Part shown: positions 10,001-21,000 of the stretch, piece by piece
How positions within the stretch are numbered: the stretch's first letter is position 1
How the letters are laid out: every line of letters starts with the position of its first letter
NCBI GenBank assembly: GCA_947561395.2
Contig: OX387193.1
Span: forward strand, 9,548,001-9,612,000
DNA length: 64,000 nucleotides
From: Buxus sempervirens
Lineage: Eukaryota > Streptophyta > Magnoliopsida > Buxales > Buxaceae
Reading direction: 5' to 3'
Program-made: the position numbers and the translations under genes
Notes under the pieces: model-generated
Told to the model about the DNA's origin: nothing
The model's input: only the letters and a program-made list of their open reading frames with translations
Databases searched by the model: none

Positions 10001-12959
10001 GTATCTAGGAGTAGCAACAACAGAACATAAGATAAAAAAGAGTGGGTTTAGATGTTTGGGGATGTAAAACAGAGATCTAAAGTGAGAGAGCCTGAGGGAA
10101 GGTATGGATCTGAAACGAGAGAAAAAAAACCAAAACAAATGTTGATTGTATTAGTAAAAAATGACTAAAATATATAAACACAACACACACACACACACAG
10201 ATACGCATGGCCAAATACGCACGCACACCCACACACACACACAACCACACTTACTCACTGTGATAGTAAAAGCCTTGGACTGTCAACATAAGAACACAGT
10301 GCAACTACTTTACACAGAAGTGCTAATCAAGTCAATTGCTAGTCCATGAGAACTATATCACATTATGAACCTTCCTGGTTTTTGGATAGATCTTAGCTAA
10401 CCTCAGTTTGATTTTGGCTTGATGCCAACCCAGGTAAAATTAAATCTAGCCAAATACAAGACAACTGATCAAAGGAAACAACAATAAAGTCCAGGAGGAC
10501 AACAGCCAATATGAACAACATACATCCAGCCTTCAATAGAGAATTGGAAGGAAGCAGCTTTATTTTCAAATATTCTATCCATATAAACAGAAGACAAGAA
10601 GTGGGACCAATTTCCACAGATAGGAGAGTTTGAAACTTGTAAAAGGAAGCCACCAACAAATAAACAAAACTATAGTCTTAGAAGGAGAAGACCAAGAAAC
10701 TCCAAGTTCTAGAGCACAATACGCTCTTTATGCTTATGATTTGTTGGAATCTGGTCCCATTTGCAAAACATTAATTCAAGTACCTAGAGTGGGAATGGTA
10801 ATCTATAATGATGATTGAAGACACTAAAAGACAGACTAATCACAATGAAAAATTCAACAGTTAATTCAGCATACAATGCAAATTGAATCATGTTCATCTA
10901 TTCCTACCAATGGTAAAAGTTTCACTGTATAAATTAATATCAAGATTTTAAACTCAATACCAGCACTTGTATTGTACCCCTCTGGTGCTGTTATTAGTAC
11001 ATACCAGCAGTAGATACCTATATTGAAATTTGGTACAGTCCTTACGAAGGCTCTTAAGAAGAAAGAAATCACTGGAAAATCATAGAAATTTAAACTTCAA
11101 AATTGTCAAGTTTAACAAAAGACCCCTACTAACAAAAACACTTTCACATGCTTGGGTTGTACAGGCATTGCATTAAGCAATTAAATTAGTATAACACTTG
11201 TAACACTCAAAACAGAAATAACAATACAAAAAGTAATAAAAGCTTCCATAAATATGATTGTTGCAATAGCAACTATAAAGATTTCTTTTTCTTGTTTCGT
11301 TTTTTCCTTTTGTGTGTATGTGGAATAGGGGGTGGCATTGATTGGGAAGAGAGGACAGAAAACAGTAGTATGAGGTTTATCAAGTTGGAGAAAGCAATGA
11401 AACAATTAGCTACATATGATCATAACAAATAGCATATTTATTTATTTAAAGAAAAATGTATGCACATTAGATAAAAATGATGAATTTTTCAAAATATTTA
11501 TATAGCTTAATATTAAAATGAAGATTTAAGAAGCATGGATTTGGTCCAAATCTACACTTTTGCACACCACAGATTTTGGAACATTTTGACACATTTTTAA
11601 GTCCATATAATATAAAATTTGTATTTTCATAAAAAATTTTAAATCATTTAATATTATTAATCCAAATATTAACAATAACAGGATTGCTTCATATTATAGA
11701 CTTTATCAATGCCAGCCATCCACATTACAAATAAAAAACACAAATTGTAACTAGATGTTTCATGTAATACTCAGTCCACAGTTTATATAATGAAATAATC
11801 GTCTTATCAATCTAAAGACTCAAAAACTGAATGTTACAAGAACCGAAAAAGACCATAGAAGATCTCACCTCTCCAGATCTGTCTTGAGGCTCAACATATG
11901 ATCTTGAATCCTGTACCCACCAACGTATAGGCATGCCATCAGTGGATGTCTTAAATGACAATACAGAAAACAAAAGTTTCTTCTTGGACGCAGGCATCGA
12001 TATATCTCAAACTCCTAAAATAAAAATAAAAATTGATAATAATCCTAAATTCCAAAATGGAGATACTCACAGCCGTGAAGTCATTATTAAAATTCCCATT
12101 CTCCGATACAGAAGCTCTTGGAGATGAACCTTCCTCGGGTTCTTCAGCGACGGGAGATGGAGGTTTAGGTGGAGAAACATAAACAACTCTCAATTTGTAC
12201 TCCTCAACTTGATTTCCTGACTCTTTGTTAAACTAAATAAATCCACTTTATAAGTTACCCAATCCAGACAAAATGACCAGAAAAACAACTATATTCTCGT
12301 TTAAAATTATTACCATTTCCGGGTTTATATCCTTAGGGTTAGCTCCCGGACTGGCGATTGCACTTTGAAGAAGAAACTTGTCCTTGCATTGCATGTCAGA
12401 AGGAGCTTCTCGTTGTGCTTGCATCGTAACTTGATCAAATTACAAAGAAATCGACATTCAATCATAAACACAAACAAATATATAACAGATAAACTAGGCC
12501 AGATAAAACACCTATAACGTCACATGTGGATCGAGGCAAAACAACTCCAGTGTTCGGCCGCACGCAATACTTCTTCGGATTTGTGGTCTTAACCTGAAAC
12601 AAAACATATTCTAATCTAGCAAAAATACTAAAAAAGTCCAAGACCACGCACATTCCTAACATCCAAACTCCAGATTTCTAGGGCATCATTAATACAAAAA
12701 ATATCCAACTTTTCAGGTTAGGTAAAATGATTACCTTAAAAGCAATATAATTATCCGTCTTATTCGACAGTTTTAGAGAACAAGAGATCTGCTTTTTCAG
12801 CTCCACTTCTCGAATTAAAAAAAAAATCAAAACAAAACTAATCAAATTCAAGAAAAACTAGAGGTGAAATCAGATCTAAAGAACGAATCATAAAGAACAG
12901 AACTCACAGGTGAACTTGAGCTCCAGAGGTTCAACGTCGAGAAGCTCTCCCGAACTCAT
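7058..12959 (-). CDS. VAP27: VAP27-type vesicle-associated membrane protein (MSP domain), assembly-incomplete
   Basis: Exons found: 12959-12908, 12805-12735, 12593-12512, 12429-12314, 12232-12071, then 11910-11869 and/or its duplicate 9473-9432, and the last exon 7168-7058. All junctions are GT-AG with matching phases. Exons 1-4 and the start of 5 encode the MSP domain, including KTTNPKKYCVRPNTGVVLPR, the signature surface that binds FFAT-type peptides. Exon 5 adds a Pro-rich linker (PPKPPSPVAEEP). The last exon gives a basic segment and a C-terminal tail anchor (VPFLYVVLIGLLGILLGYL) ending VRKT. Plant VAP27 proteins tether the ER to plasma membrane, actin and endosomes. With one copy of exon 6 the visible sequence is 211 residues. 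The family also has a coiled-coil segment (ALISKLTEEK type) before the tail anchor. It is absent from the readable sequence and probably lies in the N gap at 7448-7647. Confidence 0.92.
7448..7647. other. Assembly gap (200 N)
   Basis: Exactly 200 undetermined bases, a common placeholder size, so the true length is unknown. The gap lies inside the VAP27 gene, next to the left edge of a tandem duplication that may have caused the assembly break. Confidence 0.99.
7648..9637. repeat. Tandem duplication inside VAP27, copy 1
   Basis: This segment aligns collinearly with 9960-12075, with scattered substitutions and small indels. Matching landmarks are AGACTAAGCATAACCAAAAG (7667 and 9983), CCATGAGAACTAT (8031 and 10343), the 42-nt exon (9432 and 11869) and GGAGATACTCACAGC at the right end. 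The microsatellite differs between copies: a 25-base C run at 7903-7927 here, CA repeats at 10185-10245 in the other. The left edge may continue into the gap. Confidence 0.9.
9432..9473 (-). other. Duplicate 42-nt exon 6 of VAP27 (copy B)
   Basis: Flanked by a good acceptor (TTACAG) and donor (GTGAGG) and open in phase 0-0, it encodes VSRSYAEPQDSSGE. Copy A at 11869-11910 encodes DSRSYVEPQDRSGE. Either copy, both or neither keeps the reading frame. In VAP27 proteins this position is the variable linker between the MSP domain and the coiled coil. Confidence 0.8.
9721..9855. repeat. Short tandem repeat, about 65-70 bp unit, two copies
   Basis: The segment with GGAGAATGCCAAATTCTTGG and AGTATTTATATATTAGA repeats once directly (about 9721-9785 and 9786-9855). 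It sits in the stretch that separates the two VAP27 intron duplicates. Confidence 0.75.
9960..12075. repeat. Tandem duplication inside VAP27, copy 2
   Basis: Direct copy of 7648-9637. Its right edge falls at the splice donor of VAP27 exon 5 (12071), so the copies share the intron start, the intron body and the 42-nt exon 6. Differences are spread along the whole length, which points to an old duplication, not an assembly echo. Confidence 0.9.
11869..11910 (-). other. Duplicate 42-nt exon 6 of VAP27 (copy A)
   Basis: The 14-codon exon DSRSYVEPQDRSGE lies between acceptor GTACAG and donor GTGAGA, phase 0-0. It follows exon 5 directly and is 11 of 14 residues identical to copy B at 9432-9473. 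Confidence 0.8.
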
Positions 12960-15028
12960 ATCGAAACGATCAACAAGAAAAACCACCTCGGACAGAAAGG
13001 AAAACCACTTTCCCGACGCTCAGAAGCGGTTCTCGTGAGCTGAAGATTTAAGAGCCCGAGAAGATCGCGAACCAGGTTTTCCGACGTTAAAAAATGGTTT
13101 TTCTCGAGTGAAAATAAGAAGCAAAACGAGAGAAAGCTGAAGACTCCGGAAGTGGTGATTGACGCTTGAGTCCTCTCTTTTGTTATGGATTTTGTTTCCG
13201 CTCGCTGTTTCTCGCTAGTTTTCTCGATGGAATCTCTTTGTGTTTGGTACGGATTCTGAATAAGGCTTCCTCGACCCAAAAAGGCTTGGGCAAATTGGGT
13301 TTTAGTGCAATTTTTTCAACATAATTCATATTCAATTCGCTACTTTTTGAAAATTGAAAATTAGTGATACTTTTTAAACATAATTAGAAATCAATGTCAT
13401 TTTACTAATGACAAAAACTTTCTTCCAACAATAACCTGAAAAGATTTTGAAAACATTTTCACTTCTTTAGATACAAGTGAAGTTTGCAAGTCTTTTGGAT
13501 ATATTTTTGGAAGAAATTGTTCAATAACATTGATTTTCAGTTATTTTTAAAAAATATCACTAATCTTAAATTTTCAAGAATTTCCTGATTGAATCTGAAT
13601 TATTTTGAAAAAATTACACTAAAAACCAATTTTCCCAAAAGGCTTTACTATCTTTCGTTTGTGGTGAAACGTCGTCTGCTGCCTTCAAATATTATATCTA
13701 TCAAATCATCTCCTATACCTTTTTCTTATAATAATTTTTTTTATTGAGATGCTAAATGTAGAAAATGAAATAGTTCCTAAATCAATTTGCTTTTGAAAAT
13801 GTAAAAAAGGTTTTCCTTATTAAAAATGCCTTAACCATGAGATGTTCCACATGACAATATCTTAATAAAATTGTATAGAAAATTGAAATGAAAGATGGTA
13901 AACAATGTCATCTTTAGAATTAGTATAGAAATGATCTGGTTAAAACTGATAATTAAACCAAATTGAACCAAATCCAATAGATAAATTTCTTTGGCTTTTA
14001 ATTAGTTTCCATTTTATGCTTAAAAAAACCAATTTAAAACTTCTAAGGTCAAATAGAACCAAATTGAATAGACTGTACACATGCATGTTTAGAGTGATAG
14101 GGATGACAATGTTCCGTTGAAATCGATAAACCAAACCAAACCTATGAGGGCTGGTTTTTGGTTTAATTAATTGATTTCGATTTGATTTAGGTTCTAAAGT
14201 TATTAAAGGTTTGGTTTCAATTTGGCCTTTTTGGGTTTTATTTTATATATGTTACATTTTTCTCAAAATCAAACCGTTGCCATCTCTAGCTTGAGAATTG
14301 TTTTGAATGAAATCTTCTCTTTAGGAAGTACTTATTTTGGTGAAGCAAGAATGGGCTTGCTTTATTACCAAAAAACAAAAAAAGAAGAAGAATGGGCTTA
14401 CTTCTAAAATTATAGTGGGAAGCAATCAGCATTATTTTTAAATTTAAGTGATTTAAGTAACAAAATCATCCTTTCATTCCCATTATAAAATTCTGTAAAA
14501 TGTACAAAACTACCCTTCATTAGTCAGTTGAGTGTAGGCCGGTCCGAATACCTTGAGTTCAAAAAAAAAAAAAAAAAATTCTTTGTCCAAGACGTTTAAA
14601 CATTACTAAAATCATCCTTTCATTTCCATTATAAAATTCTGTAAAATGTGCAAAACTATCTTTCATTAGTTAGTTGAGTATAAGCCGGCCCGGATACCCT
14701 GAGTTAAAAAATAAAAAACCTTCTGTGCAACGTTGGAAAAATAGAAAGACCACTTTACCCCTACAGAAATGTCTTATGTGTGATAACGGTAAGATGGTGG
14801 TGAGAAAATAAAATTTTCATTTTTTTTTTGTAAGCGAGAAAATAAAATTCTCTTGCTGGAAAAAGTTGTTTTGGAAATATTTAATCCCGAGAATCGACGA
14901 AGCCTCCGTTTAGTCACAATTTTAAGCACAGGCAGAACTCCAAGAAGCAACTGAAGAACTTCGATATCATGAATGGCATTGATAATCAATTGAGTCTCTC
15001 GATCTAAGAAAATTAGGGCTCTGCAAAG
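12960..15028. other. Divergent intergenic region between VAP27 and COG7
   Basis: The first 300 bases are probably the VAP27 5' leader and promoter. The rest is AT-rich with no gene. A direct duplication (about 14466-14568 and 14612-14710) carries CCATTATAAAATTCTGTAAA and TAGTTGAGTRTARGCCGG. The COG7 leader begins somewhere in the last 200 bases. Confidence 0.6.
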
Positions 15029-18000
15029 ATGATGGTCGATTTGGGAGCATTTTCCGACGAGAAATTCGATGCGAAGAAATGGATCAATGCGGCCTGTCAA
15101 TCTCGGCACCCTCAAGATCCGCCGGAGAAGCACTTGGCAGATCTGGAAATGAAGTTGCAGATGATGTCAGAAGAGATCGCTGCTTCTTTGGAGGAGCAAA
15201 GCAGCGCTGCTCTTCTTCGAGTTCCTCGAGCAAGCCGCGACGTCATTCGTCTTCGCGACGACGCCATGTCTCTCCGGAATTCAGTATCCGGAATTCTCCT
15301 TAAGCTCAAAAAGGTGCCTTTTACGATCCTCGTACTTGTGTAATTGTACTGGAGTTCTTGGATTAGTGATTAGATGGTGCGAATCTGGAAACTATTTTTG
15401 GTTGGAATCTGAGGAATTAACTGTTGGATCTATCAATTAGAGATTTTCGTCGTATATTTGATCGAAGTAATAAAATTTTGACGTACCGGACTAATAATAA
15501 CGAAAGATCAGGTTGAATGAGTGGTATTCTGGTTGAAATAAGGAATTGTAAAGATAACCAAAATTAATTGAAATGCATTGGAAATTGTGTTGGAGTTAGC
15601 CAGTAAAAACTGATAATTGGAGATGTTCAATAAAATTGCAAGTAAAATTACATAAAGCCCATCATTTAAATGGGTTATGTTGGTATCGTGTATATGAATT
15701 CATTTCTAAAGAAAAACGTTCTTATCACATAACGTGAAAAGTAAATAATGGAAAATTTTGTACATTTATTTTTTCTATGGATTAAAGTGAGATCAGTAAC
15801 CTCCTTGTCTTGAATACAGAGGAAGAGCAACGATGACTCTTATCATTTAATCTTCAGAGTATTCATGCAGTTAGCATTTTGTCTTTTATTAATAGAATAT
15901 GTCGCTATAGCAATGTATTAATTAAGAATCTTGGGAAAGAAACAATCATAATATTCATTAAGATAACGTTTCTGATATGAGGATGTAGGGTTGGTTGTGG
16001 GGAAAGGCTAGGAAAGATAACGTAACTTAGCTAAGGAATAAAAATATCTAGGTATTGTCTGAATAGGAGATGAGATGAACGGAAGCAGATTAAGATGGTT
16101 ACTCAAATAGATGTTCGAATGCTAAGCCAACAAAATTCGATTCCTCTTTTTGATCCTTAGAAAGGCTGGCTTCTTACTTAAAAACTGGGTAACACTTTTT
16201 TTTGGAGTACCTGAAACCCCAAAACTCTTTTCCAGAGATTGAAAGAAATGCATGAGCTATGGAAACCATGCCGCATCCATCGACTTCTATGCGAATTTAG
16301 ATGAGGAGGTTCAGAAGCTTTTAACTGAATAGCATAGTTACTCCTGTCTCTTAGGCTTGGATACGAGCATCCTCTGCGGCCATAGGTAGTTCCGGCCCCA
16401 ACCGCTTCGGGTTCTCCAACAATGGTCTATGGAACGGGCTATGATTATGTAGAATGAAGACCTAGAGAAGCAGTTTTGAGAAGGTGTAAGTGCTCATTGA
16501 AGAATCTAAAAGTCTGAGAAGAAGGCCAAAAAAAAAAAAAAACTGGATAGCTAGAAGGAGTTAACAGTATATATATATATATATATTTGATCAAGTATAT
16601 AGTTTTTGATATATTTGGATGTGAAAATAGGATCCATAACTAGGTGGTAAAGCATTTTTTTTTTTTGTTTATGATATGCATAATAAGTTCTGGTTAGGTT
16701 TTGCTGAATTCGAGTAATTCAATTCCTGTAAATTTTTGCATTCTCAAAGGATGCTGTAAGGATGTTCAATGTTCAATAACATTGAGGGAGAATAAAAAAT
16801 TTTGATGAGTTGCTTTAAACTTCAGGCAGAGGGATCTTCAGCTGAATCAATAGCTGCCCTTGCGAAAGTTGACACAGTCAAGCAGAGAATGGAAGCTGCA
16901 TACGAGACATTGCAGGTAGTAATCATTCCTTGTCATGGTTAATGCAGATACAGTGGGTCTTTTTCAGTTTGACTGAGGAAGGGCTGTTTATTTAATCAGG
17001 TATTCTGATCATATTTTCATTATAAAAAAAAGGATGCTGCAGGATTGACCGAATTAAGTGCTAGTGTGGAGGGTGTGTTTGCTAGTGGTGATCTTCCACG
17101 GGCTGCTGAAACCTTGGCCAACATGAGGCACTGCTTGTCTGCTGTAGGTGAGGTAATGTTTTCCCTTGTCTGATTTAGTGTTATGTACAATTTTGATTTT
17201 CCTTGAAATTATGTGTTTCTTGAGTAGACTGTCATTGGCTTGGTATTTTCAGGTTGCAGAGTTTGCTAATATTAGAAAGCAGCTTGAAGTTTTAGAAGAT
17301 AAGCTAGAAGAAATGGTTCAGCCTCGTCTAACAGATGCTTTGTCTTATCGCAAGGTTGTACTGCTTTTCAATATCTTCTTATAGTTATTATTGCTTCTTT
17401 TCTTGTAATTCCCATCATGTTCATATTTTATTTGTATATAGTAAGCTTTCTTAGTATCTTTTCTTCTCCTCATTACTTGCCAGGTTGAAGCTGTTCAAAA
17501 TCTAAGGGGAATCCTTGTTCGAATTGGAAGATTCAAGTCTGTAGAACTGCACTACACAAAATTTCATCTAAAACATATGAAGCAACTCTGGGAAGATTTT
17601 GATACCAGACAGAGAGCTGATAAGCTTGTAAATGAAAAGCATGATGTGGAAAGGCTATCGAGTAGTACAGAGCCCCCATCTACTTTGCCTACAATTTCTT
17701 TTTCCAGTTGGTTGCCAAGTTTTTATGATGAAGTGCTGCTTTATCTTGAACAAGAATGGAAGTGGTATGCTTTAACATAGCAAGCATGGATACCATTTGC
17801 AATTTACACTATGGAAATTAAGCATCTAGCTTCTTGCACTGATGTATGCAGGTGTATAACTGCTTTCGCTGACGATTATAAGACTCTTGTTCCGAAGCTA
17901 GTTATTGAGACAATGGCAACAGTCTGTCCTAGCTTTGTTTCTCGTATCAACCTTGCAACTGGAGATATTGTTCCTGAAACAAGGGCATTGGCTAAAGGTT

Positions 18001-21000
18001 GCATTGGAGTTTCCCTTTAATGATATAAGTCTATTGTATGATATCAATTTATTTGTTTTTTTCTGCCATATGGTGTGATGATTATTGGCTTCTTTCTGTT
18101 CTTTCATTCCTGCTAATGGCCTGTTGAAGTGACTACTAAATTATGCCATAGATCACCTAAAATATATTGTCAAGCTTCAGGCTCCCAAAGAATTTTAGCC
18201 TACTTGTAATAGAAGAATATAAGCTTGGCTTGGTATTATTATGTTATATATGGAATTTGTTTTATAAGGTGTTTTGCAAGCGGTTGAAACCAGGCTACAT
18301 GCATGCAGTGACCAAATGAAAATCTTTAAAAAATGAACTTTTTAGCTTTTATATGTTTGATGGATGAATGTGAACCAGGAATTCAGAGGGATACTGGAAA
18401 AAAATTGAGCCTCTTAAATGATTATTCTGAATGTTTTGCGAAGCATTTGACTCATTTGAGTGTGAAACAAGATACTGATAATACAATTTTGTTTTAACTT
18501 TCCTTTTTCTTTGTATTTTTCCAATTAGTATTTTGAATACCGAATGGCAGAGTCATTTTGGCAATTAAACTGATAATTGATCCTCTATGATCTTATCCTC
18601 AACTCTCTTGTCTATGTGCCAACTTATAGGTTTACTGGATTTTTTATCTGGTGACATGCCTAAAGGCACAAAGGTTCGGACTAAGCACCTTGAGGCACTG
18701 CTTGAACTTCACAGCATGACAGGTGCTTTTGCAAGGAATATTCAACACTTGTTTTCGGAGTCTGATATTCGTGTTTTATTGGACACTTTGAAGGCTGCAT
18801 TTTCTCCTTATGAACCTTATAAGCAGAGGTGAATATTTATAGAGTAAGATGATTGATGTGATATTTTGTTGATTGTTTTTTTTTTTTTTAAATTTATGGA
18901 AGTTAGTGCTACGTTTTGTTGATTGTTTAATTATAGTATAGCATGCTACTACTATTCTTTTGTCAATGAGTGATAATTTGTCTGTCTTATGATGCCAGGA
19001 TAATCTTACCTATAGAAAAAAAATAAAGGGTTTCAGGATAAGGTGCTCTTTTTTATATGCAGCATGTTAATTCTGATGATATTCCTAATATTTAGTTTCT
19101 AATTCCCAAATCATATTTTCAGGATTCAGCTAAACATGAATCAAAAGCATCAGTATGATTTTCTTCCTTTGCAAATGAATTTTTATTAACTTTAACATAT
19201 TTTCTGATCTTTCTCTGTAACAAAGTTCACTAGTGTTTTTTTTTGTTCTTCTCTTGTTTATGGACCAGCAAGATGGTGTATAATAACCTATAGTTCTTGA
19301 TAGACTATATGTCATGTTTCTTTACCCAATACGTGGTCCAACATTGAAAAGAATCATCCACTGACTGACACAAACAAAGAAACCCTTGTTTTCTTCTATG
19401 AAGCCAAATTAGAATTATGACATAAACAAGAAGATGCGTGTATCTTTATGTATTCTACAAAATCTTGAAATAATGGAAAACAAATGTGTTAAGTAATAAA
19501 CATTTTGTTCCACAAATTCTAGAACCAAATGATTTCATGTATGTATAAGGAAGCCTTATATAAGGTCGCAGGCTCGAGTCATAGGAAACAGCCTCTCCTC
19601 TTGCGGGGATAAGGCTGTGTATCAGACCCTCCCCAGACCCTGTCACCCTGCGCAGTGGCGGGAGCCTTGTGCCTGAGCTAGCCCTTCTTTATAAAGCAAT
19701 GGGGGAACTGAATGCTGACAAGATACTAGTCCTGATGCATTCCATTAGCATCATAGAAAGTTTTGGAAATTTTAAAAGAAGGTGGAATTTCAAAATTGAT
19801 ATTTCTTTAAGAGTTGTGCAAATTCAGCATCATATGTTTAATACATACTGTAGGTAGGGCAATTTGTACAAAACATTTCCTCTTATGAGTCTTGTATACA
19901 AGAAGTTTACAAATTTTTTTGTCAAAACTTTCTGAAAGGAGTTCTCATTTCTCAGATTCAGAATGCTTTTTCCATGGCCTACAGAGTTTTGATGGATTGC
20001 TGATAGCTAATGAATGTTTAGACATAGATATCAATAGTGATCTGCCAAAGACTGTCTGTGGAAGGAGTTTGACCATGTTAGGTAGGACTTTATAGATATC
20101 ATGGATTAGACATTACCTTCTTCTCCTTCCTTTGTGGTTCTAGTAAATGAGATACTGACTGGACCCTCCTTTTTTTTTTATTATAATAGATCCATTTGGT
20201 AAACTTTACAGACTATTCAGGGTGTTTGTCTAGAAGGTTTTTGAATGCAAATTGTGATGCCCCTGACATCGTACACTTACAGTTTGTGGATAAGAAGCTA
20301 GTCCTTTTTGATACTGGTCATAGCATGCAGATTTTGAGATGTATTCTTTGATATTTAGAAGTGGCATTCGTTTGAAAATCATCAATTTGTCAAAAAGCAC
20401 TGTTTGTTTGTAGTTGGGGAGGTAGAAACTGGAGGAGCTAAAGGTGAACTTAGGGTGTAAATTGGAAGTATGCTTACATATTATTTGGGACTTCAATTAG
20501 GATATTGCTTTGAAGTAACTTTTAATTGGGATTTATTGGTGGAGAGATGTGACAAAAAGTTATCTACGTGGGAAAGAGGCTAATTATCAGAAGGGTGAAA
20601 GTCAGAATCATAAATAACACCATTTTGAACCTTTTAAACCCACCCTCTTTCTCTCTATTTTTTTATCCAGTTATGCTTTCAGTTACTAAAGAGGTTGGAA
20701 AGGCTACAAAGAGACTTCTACGATCTTATGAGCATAAATACAATTTAATTTAACAGGCAGTACAAGGGGAAAAACGGTTTAATTGTCGGCTTTTATCTAT
20801 TTTTTTTTTAAATTTCTTGGAAAGTGGTTTTTTATGTTCGAAGAGATCAGAAATAGCTCGTGGAGGTTGATCATTATAAATGAATGTGGAAGACCTCTGT
20901 AGGGTAGAAGGTCCATATGCAGTGTGCCTTTTGAAAAACAATAACAAGACTGCATAAGCGATTATTGAGGTTTATTACCTTCAAATTTGGTTGTCGAAAT

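Noticed and set aside
19562..19640. Possible tRNA gene
   Set aside because: Only a B-box-like motif exists. There is no cloverleaf, and the following sequence is SINE body.
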